In this document: positions 35,040 to 47,600 of the stretch, piece by piece
How the letters are laid out: the number at the start of each line of letters is the position of its first letter
Numbering within the stretch: position 1 is the first letter of the stretch
Origin: Daucus carota subsp. sativus
Taxonomy: Eukaryota > Streptophyta > Magnoliopsida > Apiales > Apiaceae
Assembly (NCBI RefSeq): GCF_001625215.2
Contig: NC_030381.2
Span: 6,287,131-6,351,130, forward strand
DNA: 64,000 nt
Direction of reading: 5' to 3'
The notes under the pieces: generated by a model
Database searches by the model: none
Told to the model about the DNA's origin: nothing
What the model saw: only the letters and a program-made list of their open reading frames with translations
Position numbers and translations under genes: made by a program

Positions 35040-35660
35040 GTCAATTCAAGAATATGGGTCTTTTTCTGTATGTATATGTGTGTGTATGTATGCAAGATTA
35101 CAGGGATTCAAGGAGAAGAAAGAGATGAACTGAAGCTCAATGAGCACGCAGACTAACAGAGAAATTATTATGCTCGATATTGTTCAGTAATGTTAAATAG
35201 TAAAATAAAGTAGTGTGATAACTGATAAGTTCAAAAAAAATAAAAAACAAATAGAGTAGTGTGAGATTTTTTTTTTGAGAGATTTTTTTTTAGGTAGGGT
35301 GATGAATATTAAAATTTTCCGTCATATTAAAATTAATAATTTTTAATTTATATTTGACAATTTAATTATTTTTAAATCAGAGTCAATCATAATTTTAGAT
35401 AAAACTGTTAATGAGATAAGTGTTCGTGTATGAGATATTTGGGAGGAATTTCAAAATCATATTAATTAAATTTGAAAATTTTCCAATAAAAAAATATCTT
35501 GTAAGAGATTAAAAAGATATAATTATTTATATTATTACTAAAGAATTCAATTTCACAGACCATACCAACAAAATATTTCTATTATTACAAGCCCCACTCA
35601 TTGTATGCTTGTGGTAAAGGCCGATATTGTATACTTTGTTATCATAAAACTCGTCTCTCG
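35040..35660. other. promoter-side intergenic DNA of the SHG1-like gene
   Basis: The first 120 bp probably contain the 5' UTR of the minus-strand gene. The remainder is AT-rich with T runs, and no element or gene was recognised. Confidence 0.35.
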
Positions 35661-35677
35661 ATAGATAATAAATAAAA

Positions 35678-36521
35678 AAGACGCCTATTATATACTTATA
35701 TATAATAAGCGTAAGGGAGATAATTTGGTCGCATGGTCCTCTGGTCCAAAAGCTTATCATCCGTTGGATCTTATATTGAACAAATAAGCACCGTTAGATT
35801 AAAACAAAATTAAATTCTGTTCTAGAAGGCAACTGATATCTACTTGCATGTTTATAATTCCTTTTCTGAATCCAAAATAAATTATGTCTTTCACATGTAT
35901 ATGATTTTTTTTAATCCTAAATAAATATTTCCTACCAGTTTTATTCGTAGAATCATATAAATCTCACCGTCACAATTTTTTTATAATATATTTTAAAATT
36001 AATAAGCCGGATTTATGTGATGAACAAATACAAAAACTTTTTCTTAATCCAAAATAGATACTACCTTCTTATTGCATATTTATGATTCCTTTTCTTAATT
36101 CAAAACAAATTATGTTTATCAATTTTAATTTAGAACCATATAAATTTTTTGAAAAATATTTAAATCACATTATAATAATTTTAATATAAAATACATTTAT
36201 TAATATAATTTAATAGAAGTTGGCATAATGTATTCCACTCAAAATATATTAAAATTTGATAGATAGAATTTAATACTTTGGCATGATACATACGAGAAAA
36301 GGAATTGCTTGATTAAAATAATTTATTTGAAACCATTAATGCCTGTGATGATGTATTTACCAAAGTTCTAACTTACAAACAAATCATAATTTCGAATTTT
36401 ATTTTATTGAAAATTTTAATTTATTATTTATAAATTAAATGTTTCCACACCATTTAAAATATATTTAAAAAGTTTATAAATAATTAAAAAGCTCCCGTGC
36501 CTTGCACGGGCTATAAGCTAG
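35678..36521 (+). mobile_element. Helitron-like segment with hairpin and CTAG 3' end
   Basis: CCCGTGC-CTT-GCACGGG (36494-36510) forms a perfect 7-bp hairpin, followed seven bases later by CTAG and then T (36518-36522). That is the standard Helitron 3' terminus. The 5' end is uncertain. A 17-bp string ATAGATAATAAATAAAA occurs at 35661-35677 and again at 36524-36540, bracketing the segment. Inside, ATTCCTTTTCT with AAATTATGT is repeated (about 35858 and 36085). No Rep/helicase is present. Confidence 0.6.
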
Positions 36522-36954
36522 TAATAGATAATAAATAAAATATAAATTTTTTGGTGGAGAGTAAATTTAGAAGAAACGATGATACTATTTGGGATGGATA
36601 TTAAATTTTTCTCTCTAAATTTAAATTTGGAAAGAAAATTCTTAAAAGTTCATAAAACTTTTTAGGTTAGCTTGATCTATAAAAATTAATAACGAAATCA
36701 CGTTAGGTCAAATTTGAACCTTCCATATAGAATTCAACCGGAAAAAATTAGTGAAAAAATACATTTATCTAATACTTAATTGTCTAAAACTAAATAAGAT
36801 TGTTTCTGTTTGAAAAAAAAAATACATTGATATTTTAATTGGATCAATTATCAATAGAGTGATAAAAAATATATTATTAAAAATATATATAATAATAGTC
36901 AAAAATATATGAATGATAATAGAATATGTTCGGCATAAAAAATATTAGAGGTGA

Positions 36955-37410
36955 AAAACTATGATCTTTGTTTGGTAATGATGTGTTTGTTATGGGGTCG
37001 TATGATCATAGTGTTAAGGTTGGGGATGTGAGGGTGGGGAATGGGGGGAGTGTGGTGGAGTTTATTCATGAGAAGCCGGTAGAGGATGTTTTTTACTCCC
37101 ACGTCCCTTTAATAGTTCACGTTCCCTCACTGTTTGCACGCATTTTAAGACTCTTATAAAATATAGTTTTATAATTTTTTTTAAAAATTTTCTTCTTTTG
37201 AATAAGGGTTTAAACATCAAATTTTTATTCAGAAAAAATATATTTTTTAAAAAATATATTATGGAAGTATACTATTAACGAGTCTTAAAAAACGTGCCAA
37301 AAAATAACGTAAAGAAATGAGAGAGACAAAGTGAGTATTTGCTGTCTAGAGGGTTGGTTGCTGTGTAAAGATTTGAGATGTGATTGAAGGTGGGAAGTTG
37401 CAAAGGCCCC
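36955..37410 (+). pseudogene. UTP15 (SWA1-type) WD40 gene fragment split by a MITE
   Basis: Before the MITE the frame reads FVMGSYDHSVKV, DVRVGNGGSVVEF and EKPVEDVF. After it, LLSRGLVAV, KI*DVIEGGKL. Both match consecutive parts of the WD40 domain of UTP15, a U3 snoRNP protein for 18S rRNA processing. If the MITE and one TA are removed the frame continues across the junction (VEDVFY then LLSRG). The conserved Trp in the V-WD motif is Gly here, a stop replaces Trp in the next repeat and a few residues are missing. It is a dead fragment, not a gene. Confidence 0.75.
37096..37335. mobile_element. Stowaway MITE inserted in the UTP15 fragment
   Basis: The left end CTCCCACGTCCCTTTAATAG and the right end GAGAGAGACAAAGTGAG are flanked by TA at 37094-37095 and 37336-37337. 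Inner parts pair: TTTTAAGACTC near 37142 with GAGTCTTAAAA near 37279, and TGCACG with CGTGCC. It is 240 bp long. Confidence 0.8.
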
Positions 37411-38239
37411 CCAAGAAAACCATCTCATAAATCATAATTCTAAGTACCGGAATTAGATGGATTTAGAGATAAATTATGTAAAGAGATTTGAATAGAAAAC
37501 GGTCAAAAAGGTGCAGAGATCGGAAATTTGGGATACAACATGATATTCTATTACAGGGAGACGGGAGACCAAATCGAAAAAACACCCTAAAATACTAGAT
37601 GCAAAAAAAAAATAGAAAAATTCCGCTGAACATATACCATTAACGGAACTTGTAGATATAGACCATCTTTGACTGCATATCAAAGTTTAAATGTAGCCCA
37701 GTGAAGAACTATGCCCCCAGAAGTAATTTTCCGTCTAAATTGAAGCTTGGCATATTTTTCATTGTTATAGTATGTTTACTTTGCATAACAAAATAGCTCA
37801 TCTGAACTCGGCAATAAACTTTGCTGCTAAAATAACAACACATTTCTGCACCAAAATAGCTGTACAATTGAAAAATGTCGACATACTTGAAACTGGTTTC
37901 AAATCCTTAAATGATTTATTCCTCTTCGGTAGAACATAACATCACAACCGACCAGCCATTGCTAAGTAAGCGGTCAATTTTGACCCTGTTTCTTACCAAC
38001 ATATAGTAATCGGGATGGGGAAACTTAATGTACAATGAAGAATTAAAATACAAGTTTCTAAGATGCCTTTGTACAAGTTTGGTTGGAGCAATATAAAATT
38101 CAAGTTCCTCCAGGGCATTCATATAATAAGGTAAACATACGCTGATACGCATGTAGAATATGAAAGACCCATGATGAAACCCAATAATAGTACAATATAA
38201 TCATATTCACGATGAGAAATGCTATCTTCTTTGCTGTTG
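37411..38239 (-). other. 3' UTR side of the YTH gene and intergenic spacer
   Basis: The part nearest 38239 should be the 3' UTR of the minus-strand YTH gene. No other gene or mobile element was recognised here. Confidence 0.4.
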
Positions 38240-41200
38240 TTATTCCTGAGATTGCTTATGACTTCTCTTGGGCGTCCGATTCCTTCGACAGTGTCTGCAA
38301 GATTTAAGTTATAATTACACAATGAATCTTATTGGGCGCAAGAGGTGTTAAAAGCAATATGACTTCACTTACGAATCATCACTCTTTTCTTTGGTTGATG
38401 ATGACTCTTGACTTTTCCGTGAAGGTATAGCAGCCTGTCAAAAACATCAGAGTTTACATGACTTCACTTGGAAAGATTTTGTACATATCTTAGAGAATAC
38501 TGTGTTTAAGACCAGAATCACATTGACAGATCCGAATAAAGGTCAATGTACAAGCTCCATCTCTAAAAAGAAATACGGGATTATCTCTTGTCAAAGGCAG
38601 AAATGTGGAATACACGACAAGGTAAGTTGTAATTTGAAGTGATGATATCATAATATTTAGACAACCATAGTACATCATCAACTCATGATCAATAATATTT
38701 ACACAACCATAGTACATCATCAACTTACTGACCACTGCAAACCCTAGCCCTTGGACAAATTTCTGTATGCTAATTATCAGCATAAATATTTAGCAGAATA
38801 AAAAATAAACAACTTAAAATATTTGCAATAGTGTGAGAAACAGGCTGTCTGGATATATAATGATAATAATTTGCTCTGATCGGGCAAGAGTGAATAACAA
38901 CTAAGACTATTAAACAGCTACATATGACATGATGAACAAAGTTGAGCCACAGCCAAGCCTTCATATTAATAAGTGATCCTAGGATAATATTTCAACTTTT
39001 GAAGAGAAGCCTGAAAACAAGGATAAAATAAATAATTTTTTTATATTAAATTTATTCAGAAGACTGACAAATATGAATACATGCTTCTATAGTAATGCTA
39101 GAATCTGATCTGTACTTCGAAAATCCTACACAGGGCTAATCCTTACTCATAGATCTAGAAGCATAAGTAATAAGAGGGATTCTCTAAACTCTACTGAATA
39201 TTTACAATGGAACTCAAGGTCTTGATCTTGTAAAATTCTAAATCCAAATGAATACACAGCAACTGATCCCAATAAAATAGGAGTTTGGGACCACTTCAGG
39301 TGTCATCATCAATACGAAACAAAAAATTACAAATTCATATAAAAGTAGCATATCCATTGGAGAGCATCGGGAAAGTATACTAACTGTATGGTATGGCATG
39401 TTTTTGTTGTGGGCCTCCAGGTACTCTTCATACGTCTGCATTAATGCAACAAGAATAAACAAATTATACCTTTATTCATAGCAGCGGACCCCAGAAAATT
39501 AAGAATAAATAAAAAGGGAAAGAGGAACGATATATAATTAACACATGTAATTGACACCTTAGTCAACACACTGCACTAATCAAGTAACAGCACTCAGATG
39601 AACACAAATATCATACACAAACACACACACACATGTATCAGTCAAGATCGCCGACAAGATGTTTTAGTCAACGACTCTCCTTCCTTCCAATCAATTATCT
39701 CTTCAAATTAGGGCATGTTTGTATCAGTTTGTAGGTGAAATTCAATCAAAAGTATACAATTTATGCCATCGTCGCACCCCCTTCTCGCACCCCGACGAAT
39801 CTGATCGGCAAAAGACGGGAATATGCCAGGTGGTGCACCCCGTACATATCTGGCCTCAACCCCCAACATGCTTCCCAGGTCCAGAGACACCAAAAGAACT
39901 CAGTCCCAACAACACCAAACTAAAAGAGGGCGCGTGCTTTATTAAAATGATGGGGGAAAAGACAACAAAAAAAGATGCTTCTTCATCCCCTTTGAGTCTT
40001 TGACCATAGTTTCTTTTGCAGAACACATTGAATTTGCACTCAATATATATGATAAAACTTAGAAGTAATCTGACTAAGATTTCAGATATAAGGAATCTGA
40101 TCCTTTCTACCTTCAGATATTTGAAGTATCTTCTGTACCAACTTGTAAATTAGGCAGTGCCTGATATCTACAGAATTCTAAGAGTGCAACATCAAATTCT
40201 GTTTATTGTTACATATGATGAAGTACTTCATTCTTCATTTTTAAAGATGAGAAATTAGAGGATTTAAAATTTGAAAAATTTCTCACTATTTAAGAAAACC
40301 ATATTTATTTCCAAAATTAGCTCTACATATGAAAAAGTAAAATTATTTCACTAAATTGCATATTATGAATAAAAAAGGTGCATGAACAGGTGCAGAACTA
40401 TATATATCAAGGGTTTACTCACCTAGTTTAGAGTTCATAACACAGTCACAGACCATAATAACAGCCTTTAGTTTTACAGGAAGATAGAATAATCAACAAC
40501 AACGAGTTAAGATGGCGAAGCAATACCATTTCAAGAATATCATCGTCAGTTAGGGCACTGCCAACAGAGCTCCCTTCTGCAGAGAATCTCCAAATATCAA
40601 GTTGAGAAGAACAACCATGATCAGAATCAACATTCATTTCACCCCCTTTGACATGAGAGAGTTCGGAACAAGCCATTCTTGGAGACCCAGAGGCGACAGG
40701 TGAATTATCACAAAGATATGTCTGAGCTGATCTCTGATGTGCAAAATGAGTCCTACTCGATTCAAGTTGATGTTGGTAAAATAAGGAAGGATAAAGTCCC
40801 CCTGTCCTAGGCATATGAGGAAAATTAAATTCCTCATCACGGACAGACCAAGATGGCTCAACATGAGGTCGTTCAAATGATGGGTAATCCCTGCCAAAGT
40901 CAATTCACAGTTACCTATATATGATGATCACTGTTTTAATTATATACAATGCAATATTGCAATTAAAGAGATACCTTATCTGCTTGTCATTGTTATCAAT
41001 CTTTCTATCAAGGAGCTCACAAAGAGCTTCTCCAATATCCTGAGGTAGCTCCTGAAACGAGTAGAAAATAACTTGTTATTTAGGAAAAACCATGTAATTT
41101 GCATCACATAACTGACACATACAAGACAAGGAGCAAATAATTTTTTACAGAAATTATTACTAGAAATTACCTGGCAGTCCCTACTAATTTTCACAGGTTT

Positions 41201-42546
41201 GAACTGATTCAAAGGGTTTTTTAGATGAAGGGTCTTTTGGAAGGGCAAGTCATGTAACTGTAGCCATTTAACCTTAAAACTGCGCCCCCACTGATTATTA
41301 CCACCACTTCCTGCACTCCAAACTTTGTCTCTTCTCCAGCCAACAGGAGACATCATTTGAGCATATCCTTGAAAGGAACCACTCATGTTGACACTAAATA
41401 TTAGAATCACCTTCCCAGAATTCTGCAAGATAAGATTTTGCATATAGGTGAATCATTATAAACTAGTCACGATTATTCATATTTAACAATAAGAGGCATC
41501 TTACGTGAAAGGCTTCTTCCAATATTGGCTCATTCATGAGTTGAGTAGCCCAAATTCCCTTCTCAATTGATAATTGGATATTCTCATGATTCAAACTCTT
41601 AATGATGAAATATCTTGTACCAATCGTTCTATGTTTCTTAGCACCAGAGGTTCCCACCTGCTCGCATGAATACCCTTGCTCTTGTTTCTTAAAGCTATAG
41701 GCATGTCTATCCACTTTGTACTTTGGGCTTTCTGACAGAATTTTTCATCTTACCCATGTTTAATCAGAATATATATAAACTTCAAAGAATGTCAAATAAG
41801 AATCTGTAATATGTTTATAACTAGATTCCATTCCAGAACACAGTATACATGTGCAAATCATCTATGTGTACAACCATGATGGGCAATATTGTCTGGACAA
41901 ACACCAAGTCTTCAGCATGTTGTGGTAGCATTTTATTCCTTCTCATGGAATGGATGAACGCATACATATTTTATACAATGTCGTAGTATTAGTATATAAC
42001 TATATATAAGAAGGAATGAGGGAAAAGAAACGAGATCTGGGATATTGAAAAAGTGGTTGTACGATTCGGTTAAAATAATGTTGATTGGGCCTTTCTATGA
42101 GAAGTACTCAGCCGAGTCGCTGAAAATAATCAATTTTCAACAGTTTTCATGTCTCAATAATCTAATGTAACTTATCCAATGTTAAAGTCAGAAATTTTAA
42201 AATCATAATAGTATATCATGCTCTTTGTAACATCACCGATTCTTTTAAATGTCAATGTGTACCATATTTCTAGCACAAATAAACTATTAATCTGATTCAT
42301 ATTTAATCCTGATAAAATAGAGGACATCTAAAGTAGAGGCCTTTTAGCATTTGCAAATTTAATTATATCTAGAGAGATAAGGAAAATAAAAGGCCACACT
42401 ATACAACATTAATGCATCTATAAGATTCTACACAAGAAAATGAGATGGTATATACCTGAAAAATCTAAATTCCTCTTATCATGCTTTGTCTCAGTCAGAG
42501 ATGAATCGGCTACAGATGTATACCCTTTTCCTGTATCAGGGGACAT
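38240..42546 (-). CDS. YTH-domain m6A RNA reader, DC type (392 aa)
   Basis: Eight coding exons on the minus strand: 42546-42456, 41731-41505, 41422-41171, 41051-40975, 40890-40527, 39435-39385, 38434-38373 and 38294-38240; together 393 codons in frame. The YTH domain spans about residues 69-206 (TRYFIIKSLNHENIQLSIEK, GIWATQ, VILIFSVNMSGSFQGYA, FKVKW, LPFQKTLHLKNPLN, PVKISRDCQELP). Cage tryptophans are plausible at W91 (GIWATQ) and W135 or W141 (GWRRDKVW), so m6A binding should be intact. VKISRDCQEL places it in the DC type, closest in memory to Arabidopsis At4g11970. The C-terminal half is low-complexity and ends in a basic tail (CRRNRTPKRSHKQSQE). A 5' UTR exon probably lies at about 43251-43320. 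Confidence 0.9.
38650..38734. repeat. 43-bp tandem duplication in a YTH intron
   Basis: ATAATATTTASACAACCATA plus the following AGTACATCATCAACT occurs twice head to tail with few mismatches. It lies between coding exons at 38434 and 39385. Confidence 0.7.
39765..39935. other. GC-rich island inside a YTH intron
   Basis: About 170 bp are distinctly richer in G and C than the surrounding intron (for example CGCACCCCCTTCTCGCACCC and CCAGGTGGTGCACCCC). No terminal repeats, tRNA or coding frame could be assigned. It may be a fragment of an inserted element. Confidence 0.35.
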
Positions 42547-43473
42547 TCTCTTTTGCCTACTCCTGATGCATAAATATTATTAAAAAACAAAAATTTCAAA
42601 TCAAAGATAATGGAACATATATTCAAGCTTATTGCACTACGAGCCACTAAATATCCTATTAGGTAGTCCTAAACAACCTCATTGTTAGTATTACGTACTC
42701 CTAGGCGAAATATGTAATTTTATAAACCAATCAAAAAAATCATTTCCTACGCTTACCAAAACTTTTAGTAAAATTTAGACTGAACATAATTCATAAGCTG
42801 CATAAAAACAGTATCATAACTTGTTCGAACTCAACTAGTGTAGTTTAAAACCACGTAACACGCAATCAACTTGTAATATAGTACGAGTTGAGGACAGCAG
42901 CTGAATGTACTGGGTGAATTTCAAAATTATTACTGAATTATCAGGTATCAAGTATTTACGAACTCAAACGATAACACTTGGACTTAATTTACAGCATTGA
43001 AGAATCCGAGTATTACGACACTATGCAATATACTGTTTACTACTTACGCATGATTAATCACTAGATAAAACTTACTGGAAATGGGTACAATAGCAAGATT
43101 ACATTATTATGTCAAGTAAGGCAAGTAATCATAACACACGGGCATAATACAAAGTGAAAAACATCAGTATAAAAGATGTGTAGCACTGATGATAAATTGG
43201 GGGAAATGATAGATACAAAAATCAAGATGATAGATACAAAAGAAAAATACCTTTTGGCGAAGAGATGATGGAGCAGAAGGGGAGTGAGTGCCGAGTGAAT
43301 TGAATTGATAAACCCGAAAGACGTGCCCTAGATTCTTTCCGGGTCAAGCCCCCTTCATCCGGCCCAAACCCAGAAGCTGTACTATTTCTTTCCTCTTTAT
43401 TTTTCGAAAAAAAAAAAACCTACAATAATCCTCTCGAATCCGATTATACTACAATCCGATTAAGAATCTAATA

Positions 43474-43847
43474 GGGTCGTTTGGTTCACGAAATGGTATG
43501 AGGTTGGAATGAGAAATCGGGTTAAAGTGGTACAAGGATGAGGTATCATTCTTGATATTGTGTTTGGTTGAGTGATGAAATGAATAATATATTGAATTTG
43601 AATATTTTTAAATTATTATTTTTTATTGATGAAAAATTATTTTATAATTTTATTTTATCCAATTTTGAGTTGTTGATTTAATTTTGTGTCAAGCATTTGA
43701 TGTGATTGTATATAATATAAATATATTTTTGATTCCTCATACTCATGTTCCATACCCACCTCCCTCCTAAGGTATCTAAAACCCATAGTTTGGGGGTTTG
43801 AGGTAATCCTAAACCCTAATACTTGAAAATGATTAACCAAACGACCC
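43474..43847. mobile_element. MITE with GGGTCGTTTGGTT termini
   Basis: The left end GGGTCGTTTGGTTCACGA pairs with the right end GATTAACCAAACGACCC. No clear target duplication was seen. The TIR type is common among plant hAT or Harbinger-like MITEs. It lies just upstream of the YTH gene. Confidence 0.6.
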
Positions 43848-44689
43848 CATTTATCAAAACAATATCTTCATAAATCATAAATGATAGGTCATTAATTAAT
43901 CACTCAAATAATTATCATTTTCAATTTTTATAATTTGATCAGATTTGTATTTCAATTAAATTTTAAATATAGACGATAAAATTATAAATATTATAAATCA
44001 CATGACAATTGACACGGGTTATAAATTAGTTAATTATATTAAGATTGTATAAAATGAGAGTAACAGGAGACGACACTCACATATTATAATATATATTTAA
44101 TATTTATAATACATTTAATATTCAATATTGAATTAAATGTTTTAAAATTTATTAATATCTAATATCGTCAATTAAAATTTTATCATTTTAAGAAATTCAA
44201 ATTTTATGAATGTGACTGTGTTAATTATATATTATTGTGAATATCATGTTGACGATTCACTAAAATAATTATATATCTATAATAATGTTACTTCAAAATT
44301 ATTTATGATATCAAACAATTTGTATAATCATCTAAACATGAATAATGAATAGATTACTCATTTATTTAATATAATTTATTTTGTACTGTGGGATAATCAC
44401 ACGTGGGATAAACGGGGCACACTCGAAAAGCAGGTTGCACGTGAAACTGCCAGGTGAGCACAGTCCTAGATTTCTTGTGCTGACCTGGCACACACATAAT
44501 GTAATAAATACATACTAGTAAATAACAGAACACGATACATGTAAAGATTTGGTTCACGAATTTCCCTCCACACATGAACAAAGTAGCCTTATCTTATACT
44601 TGTGTTACAATATTTTCCACTTTGTAATAACAAAACCAAATGCACACCTCATTTTTATCACCACCATTGCTTGAGCTTCACCATCAAAA
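43848..44689. other. intergenic/promoter region between the YTH and PGRL genes
   Basis: Very AT-rich. GACACGGGTTATAAATTAGT near 44011 resembles a decayed Helitron 3' tail. The last 150 bp before 44690 should hold the PGRL promoter and leader. No gene is visible. Confidence 0.35.
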
Positions 44690-47600
44690 ATGGCCTCCAA
44701 AATGGGGTTTACCATAACTACCCCTAAGTTCTTTAATGCCCCCTTTCGTAAGCCTTTCATTTATGCTTCTTCTTCACCATGTTCAACAAGGGCTCATCAG
44801 ACTATTCACTTCATTAGAAGAAACCACCTGCCCATCAGAAGAGTCATCTTGCTTTCCCCTAAGGCTACTACTGATCAACCAGGTTTGTCTATTTTTGGTA
44901 TGTATTGGCTAATAAGATGGATGATTGGTGAAATTTTTGAGGTGTTGGGAGGAGGCTTACCGGTCCATGATTAAATATGGGAATTTTGGGGGTCGCAGAT
45001 AGTCGAACTCGAGTCTCCCGTGAGATTGATATCCTCCGGAAACTGGAGTGCTTACTTAGATCATATTCTAACAATATTGGTGAAATATTTGTTGTTAGAT
45101 GTTTTAGCTCCGGGTCATTTTAAATTCTAATTGCGCTGCTAAGGCTTCATGTTTTTCTTGAATTTTAGATGCTTAACGAGTTTAAGGTAGTTTTGGGGGA
45201 CTACTTGCACATATTGTGTAAGAAGTTATAGACTTGTTGTCTACCTTGTTTAAGTGAAACTTGATGTGTATATTAATTAATCGGACAATTTGGTTATGAG
45301 TCGGACATGTCACTTGTTATGTGTTAGATCCTTTGATGTCATTTGGACACTTTAATCAACTGAAAAAAGAGAGAGTGAGAAATGAGTAAAGCAAAGAGGA
45401 GGATGAGACAACCATATTGAAATTTATAATAAGACATGGGTTTACTTTAATTGGAGAGTTGCATACTTGCATTGCCATGACAATTAATTCTAAAAATGAT
45501 TAAGAACATTTATACGCACTTCTGTGTGATATCGTTTGCAAATGTTTATCTCATACATCCATTTCTCAACCATTCTGTCCTAGCAGGTCAGGTCCAGGAA
45601 GATGAGGTCCAGGACAGTAATGTACTGCCCTATTGCAGCTTAGAGAAGAAAAAGAAGTCAATGGGGGAAATGGAACAAGAATTTCTGCAAGCACTACAAG
45701 TACTAACCATAAACTAGAGTTAATTGCTAGTCCTATCTATTTGAATTAAAACTAGATAAATCATCAGTAATATAATTTCATTCCTTTGAAGATGTTTATA
45801 TAATATGTGATTAACCAAATGAAGATGCTTCTATATAGGCTTGGAGTTGCAGATAATTTGAATGTAAGTCAATAGTCCATAGTAATATAATAGTAATCCA
45901 AAAAAAAAAAAAAAACTTTTAATGAAGTTCGTCTCTGGTAACTACAACACCAGATTGCGGACTATGTTCTGCCACTCAAGATTCTATAAGAATGGGAATT
46001 GTAGGCTTTGAGTTGAAGTACAATGGAAAATATGTCGACAATATCAATCAGATATATCATCAAACCTCAACATTTCCCCTAAATGCAATATATATGGGCT
46101 TAATGAAGTAATGCTGAATTTCATTTATGTTAAGGCAGATAACCAAGTATATTTTCTCTCTACCACTATCATCATGCAAGTTTAGTTATACTTCAGATTT
46201 GAATTGTATCATAAACTTTACTTAAATCTTAAAATTTCTAGATTATTTACCCATATCATACTAACTGAAAGAGCAAGCCAAGTTATCTTATAATGTAATA
46301 GTCTGAGAACAGCCAAAGCTTTATCACTACCTAGATGTTATTATTAATATCTATGCTCAAGCACCTATTTTTCTAACGCTTTCCTGTTCCGCAGAGTTTA
46401 TATGCATAGATATTGACCAAATAATAATGCTATTGAATATGAAAAGAATGCTATCATATAGTCACGATTGTACTTTGGTTGCATAGATCCCCACTCTTTC
46501 AAATAATTATTCTGTGGTATATTGAGTTTTTTATTTGTTCTGTTGCAGTCGTTCTATTACGAAGGAAAGGCTATTATGTCGAATGAAGAATTTGATAACC
46601 TCAAGGAAGAACTAATGTGGGAAGGAAGCAGCGTTGTTATGCTAAGTACGCTCAACTTCCTCTCTAGGGAGGCATGGATCTTTTCATCAGTTCTTTTTAT
46701 ATGGTAATTTACTTTGAGTAACCGAATGCAGGCTCTGATGAGCAGAAGTTCTTGGAAGCATCCATGGCTTATGTATCAGGAAACCCTATTCTGACTGATG
46801 AGGAATTTGACAAACTGAAGCTGCAATTAAAGGTCTATAGGCCCTGTATATATTATTTACATTCCTCAACTAAACATGTGCATATAATTAGTGGCATTTG
46901 TTTATCAATAAGTAAAAAGACATCAAATGTCCCCGATTTCTTATGTCGAGAAAAAATAAAACCCACAACAATGGAGCGACTGTGTAATAAAGATGAAAAC
47001 CTCTAGCTAAGATCTTCACTTGTCTGAAAAGTTAACTTGGGAACTTTGGCTGTCATTGTTGGTACTGATCATTAACTTTACTGTCATTGTTGGTACTAAT
47101 CTTTTTTATTAAAATATATTGGTATATATACTTGCTGACTTCATGTCATGTCCACTTGATTTATCTCAATCAAATAATTGACTGTGCTACAAGTTGTTTC
47201 ACTGTAAAACAAATATATAGTACATTGCTGAAAAATCCTTTTGGCCTAGGACATTTTTCCTCCACTTAGGTTTCATAACATTAAAACATGTCTTAATATC
47301 TGAAGAATAACAAACTTATTGGTTAACAGAAAGTGAAAACTTATAATTTCATGTTGAAATATAGTAAAAGAAGTTTGTCCACTGGTTGAATGTTTTTTCT
47401 CTGAGCTTGTTTTGCATATACTAACACCTAACAAGTTTAATCTGGCCTCTAGATGGATGGAAGTGATATTGTTGTTGAAGGACCGCGGTGCAGTCTTCGT
47501 AGTAGAAAGGTGTGTGCATGAATTTCAGTAATTATGTACATTTTTGTAGACAGATTTTCGTAACCTTGCTTATTTTCTATTGTAATGCATATACAAGCAA

